This document shows, piece by piece, positions 52,432 to 64,000 of a stretch of DNA of 64,000 nt. The position numbers and the translations under genes are program-made. Positions within the stretch are counted from its first letter, which is position 1, and every line of letters begins with the position of its first letter. The notes under the pieces are model-generated. The model was given only the letters and a program-made list of their open reading frames with translations. It did not search any database and was not told the DNA's origin. The DNA is from Elysia crispata. Taxonomy: Eukaryota > Mollusca > Gastropoda > Plakobranchidae. The stretch is taken from assembly GCA_033675545.1 (NCBI GenBank), contig JAWDGP010006429.1, forward strand, positions 186,001 through 250,000, given 5' to 3'.

Positions 52432-54846
52432 TTTGTAATAATGTTAAAATTCATATCAATAGAGATGATGTCTTCTAATTGCCGGCATTATTTCTAGTAC
52501 TCCTTGCTTCTACTATTATAATTACAATCACCAATTATTACCACTACTTTTACAACTACACCACTGTTAGATCTAGAGGAGGCAGACCACTGGTTTATTA
52601 TAAGTAAGAATTATAAGAGCTAGAGTTTTAGGTAGTGCTCAGTACTGGTTAAGATTGGGGTTAAAGTGAAAATGACCGAAAAATGCTTGCCATGGTGGGA
52701 TTATAACCATTAATTCATAGATGCTTCAGCACTTTATAATTAACCCAGTGATCTGTCTCCTCTAGATCTAAATTTGAAATTATGATGCAATTGAGGCAAA
52801 CATAATTAGTACCGTTCATCCAAGACACTTGTGTGTCCAATGGAAAGTGTTGGTGTTTCTAGATTCAGTTGTTGTCTTTGGTGCTATTACGATCTTCCCG
52901 ATCAAAATTGCAATCACTCAGGCAGGCTTAGTAAATACGTTTGCTATGAACCTCTCTTTTTAGGGGATTGGTGGCATATTGGGGTAAGCTATGTTCCCTT
53001 TGAGTGGCAAGGGGATGGATGACAAAGCATCTTTTAATTAATGGTTCTAATCCCAACCTGGCAAGCATTTTTTGGTCATTTTCACTTCAAGCCTTATCCT
53101 AACCACTGCTGAGCACTACCTAAACTCACATGATTCATTTTTTGAGCTATTTGTTTAATATTTTTTTTCCATATTTTATTTAACTGTTTCATTGCTGAGC
53201 TTCATTTTGTCACTTGCATGTGAATCTTTGTACATGGTTTCCTTTTCATGAGTGCTCTTGTGCCTGATGAAGGCGTGAAGCTGAAACCTATTTTGTAAAG
53301 TTTTTGTAAATATATGAATGCACATCTTCCAATTTTATAAAAACTATGCCTTAATGCAACAAATACTGCTGCTGCTGCGACTGTCATTTTTAGGCCTTTT
53401 TCTGATAATAGCACCACCAAAAGTATTTAATATAGACCGGATGTAAATTTTTCCGAGATGTTCCAAGTTGTTGACCTACTTGTTGGGAGTTGAGGCTCTT
53501 TCTCGTGCTTCTTCAGAAAATCAGTAGGAGGAGGAACAGCCACCTTGGCAGGGCCCATGGTCTTATTTGGATCACGACCTGATGCATACTCTTGCTTGAC
53601 ATTCTGTCTAAATTTTGAAGTGTACCTGTAGTAGAACGTCAAAAAAAAAAAAAAAAAAAAAAAACCACTCAGTTTAATACAGCGCACATTGGAATCAAAT
53701 GCTGAAATTAATGAACAACTTTATTCCGGATCCAGATCATTATTTTACGAAAGAATGGTCGCTTAAATTTAATTAACCAAAAAATGCATGGGTGTAAAGT
53801 TTTTCCTAGTTATAAAGACAAAATGAAACAGAACAAAACAATCTAATGAGATCCACAATATTTACATTCTAACAAAAGCAAAACAAATTAAAAGAATGGT
53901 TTCTTTTAAATACTTGGGCAAACTTTTCTGGAAGCAAAATACTGAAGCTATAGTTTGAAAACGAAACAAAGATCATTTAATGTAGACAAAAAGGTTCTGC
54001 AAACATTTCATTCCTCTGTTATAAAATGTATCCTGATCTGAAGTCATGGGGAAGTAACATTTGAGTGCAAAGATTGCTTACACAAATAAGGAGAAAACTG
54101 GTAAGAACAAAAATAATTATGAATTGACTTGTTCCATGATGAGGACAAGCACAAAGTACGTCATTTCAAAGGACAAGAAACAAGGGTCAAAATGACAGCA
54201 AATTAATTAAAAAGAGAAAAAACATTTTGATGTGAGAGTAAAGTTAAGTCTTTCATTTGAACGAAAAAAATAATGTCCAATTTATATTCATCCTTCCTAT
54301 GATACCATTTCACGTTTTTTACTTACAAAACAGGTACCCGGTATTTAAGTCCTAAAAATTAAAAGTAGGCTATACCATATACAATTGTGAGTATGTCATG
54401 ATGAATTTTGATACCAGCTGGACCTTAAAATATTTTTTCTTACTTTCAATAATTCTATTGTTCTTTAGTATTCTTTAATTTCCCGTACGAGCATATCATT
54501 TATTTTCTAAAATCTGCCTGGATTCTAAATTCTGTTCAGTATCTTAAGTATGATCACATTTTTGTACATTCTAGTTAAATAGAATTGATGCTTGTTGCTT
54601 TTTTATGCAAGGTTCGTTTACATCTAGGTGATAACTTTCGATAATATATTGATGTGATAAAAACTAGGCAGTTTGCTTTTAACCTCTAATGGGGTAATAT
54701 AGATCTAGATCTAGAATTAACTTGGTATACTGTAGCGCTGGTACCTGTCACAATAAAGGGTTTTATACTGACTTTTTTGGCTTCTGCTCCTTAGTTTCTT
54801 CAACCGCTAAAAGGTTGTAAATCGAAGGCTCATCGTACGATGTCAT
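50254..54846 (-). CDS. ENKUR: Enkurin, 4 exons, 255 aa
   Basis: Enkurin is a ciliary and flagellar protein, known as a microtubule inner protein of axonemal doublets and as a TRPC-channel adaptor in sperm. Exons: 54773-54846, 53480-53625, 51186-51415, 50254-50571. Phases match and the sum is 768 nt, against 256 aa in human. The start MTSYDEPSIYNLL matches the family's IYNL motif. Residues 48 onward read MGPAKVAVPPPTDFLKK, nearly the human sequence with its proline-rich SH3-binding site. The middle has PLMGLKTTKNFICTNAVENI and GDTHDLVPSGYEPVYVHKK. The C-terminal enkurin domain (about 151-250) runs from VPTYLTKRKEEIKRAQEEYD to ERDIELFQKHKIIYIGN. Exon 1 uses donor GTCAGT and exon 3 a weak donor GTCTTT, the only phase-compatible choices I found. 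Confidence 0.95.
52362..52432 (+). repeat. (AAT)n microsatellite
   Basis: About 23 uninterrupted AAT units in intron 2 of enkurin. The poly-Asn and poly-Ile frames across it are not genes. Confidence 0.95.
52600..52765 (-). repeat. tRNA-derived SINE, family 2, minus-strand copy
   Basis: On the minus strand it reads GATCACTGGGTTAA, then a B-box-like GGTTATAATCCC, then the tail GGCAAGCATTTTTCGGTCATTTTCACTT and GAGCACTACCTAAA, shared with the copy at 52955-53135. Confidence 0.7.
52955..53135 (+). repeat. tRNA-derived SINE, family 2, plus-strand copy
   Basis: GTGGCATATTGGGG is A-box-like; GGTTCTAATCCC is a good B-box. The tail matches the minus-strand copy 200 bp away, so the two can pair. Lies in intron 2 of enkurin. 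Confidence 0.7.
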
Positions 54847-55564
54847 CTTGTAAGATTTTCACCTGTTGCAACTCCACTGTTTGGGTGCCTGACAATGGCG
54901 GCGCTAGCAACACGAAAATTTTGCTGTTTGTGTGATAGTGTCACTACGGTGACAACAGAGGGAAATAACTCTCTTTGTCAAATAAACGTCCATACGCATG
55001 CTGTCCCTTCTGCACAAGTTTCCTAATTCATAATTATGTAAACATTTTAAAAGGCTCATTATAAAGCTAAAAAAATGCACTTTCTTGGGTGCCATTTATT
55101 CAAACATACATGATGATGAACAATCAAATCGATATACTTGTACAAAATTATATATTTGGATTTTCAGGAAATTAGCTTATCCCCCTTGTTACAAATGAAT
55201 GGAACTGGCTTGATAAAATAAAATGGGATAACAATATCAAGATTTACATCCTCAAGAAGATTAAAAAAAAAATTCAGCTGAACATCAATACAGATACGAA
55301 TTTCTCTAGGTATGCCACTTGAGCATAAGTCTTTAATGATTGCTTGAAAGGGATACACGAATCAATGCTAGGTAACGATAATTGCATCACATACAACATT
55401 GGTACACTAAAAGAGTTTATTTCGAGAAACATCTTTTGAAAACCGGACACTTTTTTATTTTTAAGAGTATAAGACACATACGAGGAAAACAAAGGCATAC
55501 GCGATGAATATCATCATCACCACCAACACTCTTACTACTGCTATCGCTGCAACTTTCAACATCA

Positions 55565-56150
<586 letters not shown>

Positions 56151-56355
56151 CAAATAATACTTTTACTTTCTTACCACCAGTGCTACTTCTAATGCTACTG
56201 TTGCGTCTGCAGATGCGAAAACTCTAAGTTTATTAGCATTGTTACCGTGATCGTTTCAGTTTTATATTGCAAACGATCCCAAGAGTAATACTGATAATAG
56301 AGGTTATAAAGAGGACAATGGTAATAATAATATACATTGAGAATGATGTTGGTAC

Positions 56356-56460
56356 GAGAAAGGAGAAAGAAGGGGATTACGTTGAGAGTGATAATCTTTA
56401 TTTTCCTAATTGCTGTAAAATATTATCACTCTCAACGTAATCCCCTTCTTCTCCTTTCTG
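56356..56460. repeat. Inverted repeat with arms of about 40 bp
   Basis: Left arm 56356-56396 (GAAGGGGATTACGTTGAGAG core) and right arm 56422-56460 are reverse complements apart from one indel and the tip, with a 25 bp AT-rich loop. Confidence 0.92.
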
Positions 56461-56544
56461 AGTCAGAGTCTGAGAGATTGACTTTATTACATAAGTAAAC
56501 CAATATTGTAATTTTATTTCATACTTCACAGTGCCGTACTGTAA

Positions 56545-56545
56545 C

Positions 56546-56643
<98 letters not shown>
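56545..56643 (+). repeat. (AAT)n microsatellite
   Basis: About 33 units, uninterrupted. Confidence 0.95.
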
Positions 56644-56644
<1 letters not shown>

Positions 56645-56664
56645 CCATACTTGTATCAGCAAAG

Positions 56665-56665
<1 letters not shown>

Positions 56666-56746
<81 letters not shown>

Positions 56747-56747
56747 A
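56666..56747 (+). repeat. (CAA)n microsatellite
   Basis: About 27 units. It follows the AAT array after 22 bases of unique sequence. The poly-Gln frame is not a gene. Confidence 0.95.
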
Positions 56748-57870
56748 ACAATAGGAACAAAAACAACAACATCACTAACATTGAAAACCAAAAGAACGGA
56801 ACAAATGAAAAAAAAAACAAACCAAAACAAAACAACAATAATTACTATAACAAAAACAACAACATCAAAAGCAAAGCTACGTGTAAATTCTAAAGTAATT
56901 TTTAACTGGTGTTACTAAAAAAACATGTATGTTGAAGTCCATATGTTTGAAGGAAGTTTACAGCTATTTTTGCCTATATGCAGATCTGTTGTTACGAAAA
57001 CAACAAAACATCAACGATTACTTCATAACAATGAATGAAGTTTTCTAATTCATTTTTTGTTTTGTTTTGTTGGAAGGGAAGGAATCAAATTAATTTTTTT
57101 TTTATTTCCCTGAACATTTTTCTTGGATAACAGCGTTGCCAAACCAAGCGACATCTAAAGAAGCCACAACAAAGAAATGATTTTTAATAATGCAATTATC
57201 AACTCCTTTGCTAGACCTAGCTGTTTCACACACTGGATAGTTTTGCGGAAGCGGGCTATGTGGATCATGCAGGCCTTTCTAAGTCGGAGATAAGAAAGTA
57301 CGGTATTTCACTTCACCGCCGAGCGATGGGGCTAGACAGCGCTGCGGCGCGCACATCGTTTGGAATATGTGGGAGGCCGTTATAGATGAGAAGCTGTCGT
57401 GAACCGACATAGCCAACCCTGACTACAAACCGGGATACAAAACAATGCCCACTATGTCATCATAAAGTTGGCACATCTGTTCAGGTGAAGGAAAACTCTC
57501 ATTCCAAACGGGCAGATGATACAACTCGCTTAGCCTTGGCAACCGAAACAACCAGGATATGCAACTCCAAACTTAAACAGCTACAGATTATTCCGGGAAA
57601 ACCAAGAGCTACCTAAGAAAATCCAGAGAGAAAATCAGAGCGACGCCTGAAATGTTAAGCCGAAAGGCGCAAAAAAAGGCAGGTATAAAAACAATGTGGA
57701 ATTAGTAACACAGAGCATGTACTAATACATATCAATAAAAAACACTGTAGATGAATTTCGTAATGGTGCACTGCCTGTGGCCGGTCAGCCAATAGTTGCG
57801 CCGGGCCTCCTGCTGCAAAAAGGCTCACTCTTAGCTGATCTGTGATGTGGCGAAAGCTGCACGGCACACG

Positions 57871-58001
57871 GGAAGAAGAAGAAGAAGAAGAAGAAGAAGA
57901 AGAAGAAGAAGAAGAAGAAGAAGAAGAAGAAGAAGAAGAAGAAGAAGAAGAAGAAGAAGAAGAAGAAGAAGAAGAAGAAGAAGAAGAAGAAGAAGAAGAA
58001 A
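57871..58001 (+). repeat. (GAA)n microsatellite
   Basis: About 43 uninterrupted GAA units, followed by purine-rich degenerate GAA/GGA sequence to about 58305. It directly follows GC-richer sequence ending GCACGGCACACGG, which may be the 3' end of a retroelement. Confidence 0.95.
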
Positions 58002-59114
58002 AAGGAGGAGGAGGAGGAGGAGAAGCATGTACAAACTACCGATCTAAGAAGAAGGAAAAGGAAAATAAGGAGTATATACTTATGATCCAAGACAAAGAAA
58101 AAGGAGAAGAAGAAGAAGTAGAAGAAGGAGAAGGAGAAGAAGACGAAATAGAGGAAGGTGAAGGAGACGGAGAAGAAGAAGTAAAAGATGGAGAAGGGGA
58201 AGGAGAAAATGAAGAAGGAGAAGAAGAAAAAGAAAGAAAAAAGAAGCTGAAGAAGAAGAAAAAGGAGGAGAAGGAGAAGAAGCAGAAGAAAGAGAAGAAC
58301 TAACAGCCCAAGCAGTCTTAATAAAAGTTATGATCATTGGTAGAATGGATGATCTGACATATATGTTGCAAGCACACAGTAATCTCAAAACTGCTTTGAA
58401 TTGCAATACAGACAGTAACACATGAAATGCTAGAACCCAAAATGTCACGAACAAGATTTAAAAAAAAAATGTAATATAACACATTATCTCAAAGACCACG
58501 GTATGATGTGGTAATTACGATTTCTCTCAGCGCCGACAAGATTAAAAAGAACAAACTGGCACAAGATAGCCTTAGTTTATAGGAGACTCATATTGCCTGC
58601 TTCGGGTGTATCCACAAATCAAATGTCAAGCATTATAAAGGCCGGCAACTATAAAAAGCTATTACCTTGATAGTTTTAGTAATCTAACCTATATAACATT
58701 ATTATAACTATAAAATAATGTTAAAAAAAACAAAAAAACAATAACAATTGTAACAGTGCAACTAAATAAAAAAAAAAAAAGATACCAGGATTGAAATTAA
58801 CATTATTTTATGCTCGGATTATAAACGGTTTAATAACCTTACAAATTTCGCTGACGAGGGTAATTATTTTTTTCTCGAACATTTTAGGCATATTACATGC
58901 ATATCAATTCACTTTCAAGTCAAATAAAGATTCCTTTCTTAATTATGAATGATCTAAATTTGTTTCGCAGTTGGTTCAACCAGCAGTTTAACATCTATAT
59001 CCTTCAGATTGAGAAAATTTAGTCTTTCCTTACTTTAATTTTCTCTACAATATCAGACGTGTGTAAGTACCAAATGAATGTCAGGCATGTTTTAGTCATT
59101 AGCTTCGCCCTTAA

Positions 59115-59132
59115 CCCCCCCCCCCCCCCCCC
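59115..59132 (+). repeat. Poly-C run
   Basis: 18 consecutive C, just beyond the 3' end of the homeobox gene. Confidence 0.9.
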
Positions 59133-59243
59133 TTTCCTGAAAATAAAATTTAACATGTAACATGTTTTTGTATTTGCGGTTTCATTTTGTGAGGAACTAG
59201 ATATGCGATGCCATATAAATTAGATAAGGGAATCTGAAGTAAC

Positions 59244-62200
59244 TCATGTCTTGATTGCTTGGTGATGCTCTTGAGCCTTGAGCCGTAGAGCTACAATACT
59301 GTTGGCCCTTGGATCATCGGAGCATATAGTGTCTGGAGCAAGTGGGCACTGGGACACTTGCTGCGGAAGGATATGGCCGCCGCTGTCGATATTAGTGCTA
59401 CTGGTATTGTTGATACCGCCAACAGTAGGTGTCAGGTTGGCATGACAGCCATGCTGTAGGTTCTGAGGGTTCAAGACCTGTGGATCAGCGTTTCGGAGAT
59501 GGCCTGGCGAGCAAGCAGATGAAGATTTGGCGTGAAGGAGGGGGCACTAAGTCACTTCAGTCAGTTTTGTAATGCTTAAAGGTATATCCGTTATATAAAC
59601 AGACCGCAACGACAATAATTGCTTTGAAAACAAGAAGGTGGAAAAAAGATCGCTGTTATATAATGGTTCATGTATCAGTAATTTTTTTTAGGTTTAACCA
59701 TTGTTCTGCCACGAAGAGCGCTCTAACCATTTTGACTGAATTAGCAACATTAGTTTTTAATCTAGTAATTAAATGCAATAAAAACAGGTGTAAAGGAATA
59801 AGGTTATTGCAAAAGATTCAAAACGTGCAGATAGCAACAATATAAATTTCAGGGAAAACCGGAAACAGGGCAAATCTCCGTATAAAATTCCAAAGGAAAC
59901 TAGTCAAAAAGTTTCTGGAATCATAGTGTTGGTATGCTTAGCCCAAATGAGCCACATAACTCACACCCAATACCCTTTTCAATGACAAAGTGGAGAATCA
60001 GCTTTACCGTACTTTCCCAAAATATTTTATTATTCTTATAAACGCTTCTGGAAAGTCTATCAATTCCTACAAAAATTGCCTCAAAACGCATTGGCTTACG
60101 TATATTCATAGCTGCACATTATTTCAACTAACTTGCTAATTTTTTTTCTTATAAATGATAATCTAATGAAATCATAATTTAGGTGCAACTCAATTTTTAG
60201 AAACATTCTTAGGCTAAGATAAGGCTTAGATTGATTGCGTCAATGAGGTTTTGAATTAAGTTAAAGTGTCAAGTTTGACTCTTTTTTGTATTTTGTTGAT
60301 TACAATTTTCTCTGCTAACACACAAAAAAACCCATTCCTAAACTAGTAATCATAAAAACTATCTACTATTTCTTAATTTGCCCAAAACAAGATCTAATTT
60401 CAATACTATTTCGAATACTATGACAGTTTTCAAAGTCCTTGTAATATTGCACTGTAAACACTGTTCTTCTAATAGGTTCATTACTTTGTCCGTTTCATTA
60501 TAATTGCCAAAAAATACATTACTTTGCGTTCAGAAACACAAATAGAAAATTTTGCACATACAAACACACATTTGTGCATTCTTAATACCTCACCTGCATC
60601 TCTTGACAAAGAAGTACATATATCGTTGGAACCAATATCCTCATGAAAACGGTTGTCGCTTTTGCTAGAAAAAAGAGAAGCAAGCGATGGCTGACTCATC
60701 GCTTTGTTTAAGGAGGGCGGCCAGTCTACGTTGAGGTTCCCATGAAAGTAAAATCCGGGCACACCCATACTGGAAAATGCTGGGATTTTATTGGATGGTT
60801 GGGACACTGACGCAGACAGCTGATTGGGCATTTTACCCTGGGAAGCTGGGAGAACTGGGGACAAAACATTGTTAACAGGGCTTTGAAAAGGATAAAAAGG
60901 GCTTTTGATCTGTCTATATCTATTTCACCATCAATATGACTACCAATCTCTCTACCTGACCATCTATCTGCATTATTTTCTGCTACCTTTCCATAGTTTT
61001 TATCTATATCTCATCTGTTTATCTATCTTCAGTTACAATTTCTGTTCCCACAGCCTTTCCTGTGCCTTCAAAATGTATATTATAGTAAGTTTCAACTGCT
61101 TATTTGGGTTTGCGACATATAGATCCAAGAGATAATTGATATTTTCATCCATTCCTTCCTCGTTAATAACCAAAATAATTTTTGGCATTTGCATTCGAAA
61201 GGACAAGTCTAGGATTAATCTACAACAAGTGGGATGGCATGGAAATGTACCTACTTATTTAAACCCCAGTGATAAACAGTGAACAGTAAGTTACATAGAG
61301 TGTATATTCACACACGACTAATCAATAAAAACGATCTTACCTCCCTCGATTAACTTCACAGTTTCTAAACTGAAAAAGCTAAAGATGTCTAACTGTTCGG
61401 TTGAACTCAGCAGTTTACAAGCCAAGAAAGTGTTTAATCTTTATACAAGATATAATAACGATAGGATGAAGTTCATGTGGAAGAGTTGACAGCATGTACA
61501 TTTGATTCACTGTTTGCTAAGGTACATCATCATGTTTTTTTTAATAACCGAAAATACATGTTTTTCTTTGCTGAACAAATTATATCTGAGGCCTACGAAT
61601 ATTTTATTTATTTATTTATTTATTATTTTTTTTTAATTTTGTAATCATTGCAGCAAATAGAACAATTTATGAGAGACAAGAAACATTAATAAATACAAAA
61701 AAAGCGTACCACATTTTTTACTTAATGTACAAAAATAGAGATATAAAGAAAAGAAAGGGAGGGACACACATACAGACAGATAGATAGATAGAGAGATAAA
61801 GATAGATAGATAGATAGATAGAGAGTGAGAGAGAGAGAGAAAGTATGAATGAATATAAGAAGAGAGTTTTTTTATACCGTGATAAGCGGTTTCGTGTGAT
61901 GGAACACCTTTGTGGTCTTCACGTTGTTGCTTCCTCCACTTTGCGCGTCTGTTTTGAAACCAAACCTGAAATCCAGAACTATATCATTAACTTTGACATT
62001 GCACCCTTATCTGACAAGGATTGGCTATTAATACCTGGATTAATATTAGTAACTTCTTCATGCCTTTGAAAATTTTAATATGAGCAAAAAAAATTATGTT
62101 GAGTTAAATGGAGAACTGATTATAGAGAGAAATTAAAGTACGCCTAAGAAGACCATGTTTATAGATAAATTAACCCGTTAAGGAACACACATAAAATGTA

Positions 62201-62389
62201 AAAAACGTGTCTCTGAATATCCTTGTATTACCTGAACTCTGGCTTCGGTGAGACCGATTTTGAGGGCCAGCTCTTCGCGGAAAAAGACGTCGGGGTAATG
62301 CGTCCTCTGAAACGCCCGCTCTAACTCATCTAGTTGCGAGCTGTTGAAAGTAGTGCGGTAACGCCTCTGTTTGCGCCGGGGAGGGGTTT
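59244..62389 (-). CDS. Paired-class (aristaless/Arx-like) homeobox transcription factor with OAR motif, 3' four exons (5' end missing)
   Basis: Exons: 62232-62389, 61878-61965 (or 61908-61965), 60594-60854, 59244-59503. Phases match, with a stop at 59244-59246. The first visible exon encodes [18 protein letters not shown] and [18 protein letters not shown] of a paired-class homeodomain; the next gives [15 protein letters not shown], with the class's Gln50 and Asn51. The canonical intron falls between VQ and VW in helix 3. Exon 3 encodes a low-complexity region with [20 protein letters not shown]. The last exon ends in an OAR-type motif, [16 protein letters not shown], as in Alx, Arx, Prrx and Rax. 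The [10 protein letters not shown] start is most like Arx/aristaless, but [15 protein letters not shown] and [10 protein letters not shown] differ, so the ortholog group is unsettled. The exon begins with a split codon, so at least one upstream exon exists. I did not recognise it in 62390-64000. Confidence 0.9.
61775..61842 (+). repeat. (GATA)n/(GA)n microsatellite
   Basis: GATA units passing into GA units, in intron sequence of the homeobox gene, about 35 bp from the donor of the second visible exon. Confidence 0.9.
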
Positions 62390-64000
62390 CTGTTAGGATC
62401 GAGGGGAAAAAATAGTTAGCACGATCTGAAATTGACCAGTGATGCAACCTGCATTAGTACTTTTATTGGTGATTTTAAAACAAAGATAAGTCCCCCCCAC
62501 AAAACAAAACAAAAAACGAAATGAAAAAACAACAACAAAAAAAACAAAACAAAAAAAAACAACCCACAAAGACATTCAAAGAGAAAACATGCAAAGCGAA
62601 AAAAAATTAACCTGAGTATGCGAAAAAAACAAGATCTTGGCAAAGACTGTTATCAGTCGAACAAGAGAAAATAAATCTGATCCAAACGGAAATAAAAACA
62701 GCAATATTGAAGCATAACCGATTAGACCCTAATTACCCAATGTTGAATTGAGCGAAGCAAATCATAATTCATAAAAAGTCATAAAAAAAGGAATACACCC
62801 ATTCCACGGGGAGGCGATGGTATCACGATTTAAGGGCATAAAGGCGTCGAACTTAAAACAAGTCAGGACAGGACTAAAGCACAAGATATTTTTTAGTTTT
62901 CACTATCACAAGTTACCGGTAATTGTGACAGTATCATACTTTGACTTTTCAACCCCAGTAAGGTAGAACTAGGGCATGATATATGAAATGGTTTCCCCTG
63001 GATCTTCAGGCCGTTCCTGCCTTTTTAGAAAATTGTACACGTCGGAGATTAAACCAAAATGAAGGTCAGTATACCTATAAAAAATACAAAGTTTAATTTG
63101 CAGAGATAAATCTTTAGATGAGGTAAAAACCTACCCACTTTAAGATCTCAATTCTTTGGCGTCAGAAGGACATATGTCTCCGACGTTTGACCTTGTCATC
63201 AACAAACGTCGTTAAGTTTTTGAAAAGCAAGAATGTACAAGCACCAATATAGACAATAAGTTCTGGTTAAAGTCAGCAGCCCAACTGTCAATCTTTTCTG
63301 GAGCCTATACTTCCTGTCCGACGTTACTATAAAATTTATTGTTCGGTTTTTGACGATTCTAAAAGCCATTTATTGATTAAACTGAATTAATATTATACAT
63401 TTTAATCGTATGAATTAAAGATGCTTACTGAGCAATAAGTAAATACATTCAATTTTAAACTCGCAAAACATTATCCTGTTCTCTTGAAGTACCAAAATAC
63501 AGAAAGAACGATGTTATAGCGACAGTAAGAGCAGTTCATTCATTAATATAAACAGAGGGTAAACTCTCTAAAGAATCTGTGGGGGAGAAAGTAAGAGGAA
63601 GTATGAAAATTTCACTTCCCACATTAAGCTGCATATAGTCTCATCATAGTAGGTACATTCATTTCTAGGTTTCCATCTTCAACAAAGTCTGATGTAAAGG
63701 TGTGATACGCACACTTCAACGATCAGTTCAACCTGTTCTATAAATCAACCATTACTTGGAAAAAAATCCCCTGAGCATTTTGCAAAATAAAATCTTTTTT
63801 AACTTTAACTCTTCTTTGAAAATAGAATTGATTTTTCAAATTAGAACAAACTCACAAAAAACCAACAAACCATAAAACAAACAAACAAACAAAAAAAACA
63901 AAACAGCAAAAAAACCAAACAAACTACAAAACAAACAAAAAGAAAAACAACAAAAAAAACCAACCAAACAAACAAAAAAAAAAAACCACCCCCCCCCGGC
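62390..64000. other. Upstream intron/flank of the homeobox gene
   Basis: No coding exon recognised on either strand. The last 130 bases are an A-rich CAAA-type simple repeat ending in a poly-C run. The 5' exon(s) of the homeobox gene may be short and missed here, or lie outside. Confidence 0.5.

Noticed and set aside
56531..56893. Poly-Asn/poly-Gln open frame of 120 codons
   Set aside because: Covers the AAT and CAA microsatellites only.
57130..57870. Possible retrotransposon fragment ahead of the GAA array
   Set aside because: GC-rich and ends in a simple-repeat tail as some non-LTR elements do, but I found no reverse transcriptase or other protein motif.
57842..58303. 153-codon poly-Glu open frame and an overlapping poly-Arg frame
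   Set aside because: Produced by the GAA array and degenerate purine sequence; no domain, splice support or start context.

Overview
This is an AT-rich animal nuclear locus with spliced genes, long introns, tRNA-derived SINEs, MITEs and many microsatellites. I read six protein-coding genes from exon-intron structure: GT-AG borders, matching phases and family conservation. The organism is probably a lophotrochozoan. Scattered TCTAGATC tracts and the gene repertoire suggest a gastropod mollusc, but that is inference from style, not proof.

Layout. (1) Minus strand 350-13614: a complete 12-exon WHAMM/JMY-family Arp2/3 activator of 803 aa. (2) Plus strand 19169-25551: a complete 7-exon STK16-type myristoylated kinase of 308 aa, divergent from gene 1 across a 5.5 kb intergenic region. 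(3) Minus strand 30343-39219: an 11-exon TPR protein of 379 aa matching the ribosomal protein L4 chaperone Acl4, convergent with STK16. (4) Plus strand 39907-47532: a 7-exon protein of 264 aa with a TFPT-like coiled coil and an Nhp10-like HMG box, probably an INO80 subunit. It is divergent from gene 3 across only 687 bp. (5) Minus strand 50254-54846: a 4-exon enkurin of 255 aa. (6) Minus strand 59244-62389: the 3' four exons of a paired-class (aristaless/Arx-like) homeobox gene ending in an OAR motif. Its 5' exons are not recognised and may lie beyond the window.

The non-coding DNA is repeat-rich. A 1,007 bp pogo/Tigger-like MITE with TA duplications sits inside an older dispersed repeat, whose uninterrupted copy lies 29 kb away in the same window. 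Other elements are a 237 bp MITE, a double foldback element, two SINE families (one as an inverted pair), a 38-82 bp minisatellite and a 2.7 kb cluster of four different trinucleotide arrays between enkurin and the homeobox gene.

The genes do not form one pathway. They are ordinary cellular genes: actin nucleation, Golgi kinase, ribosome assembly, chromatin remodelling, ciliary axoneme and developmental transcription. The most informative one is the TFPT/Nhp10-type protein, which joins in one chain the features of an animal and a yeast INO80 subunit. No prokaryotic-type system, CRISPR array or defence island is present.
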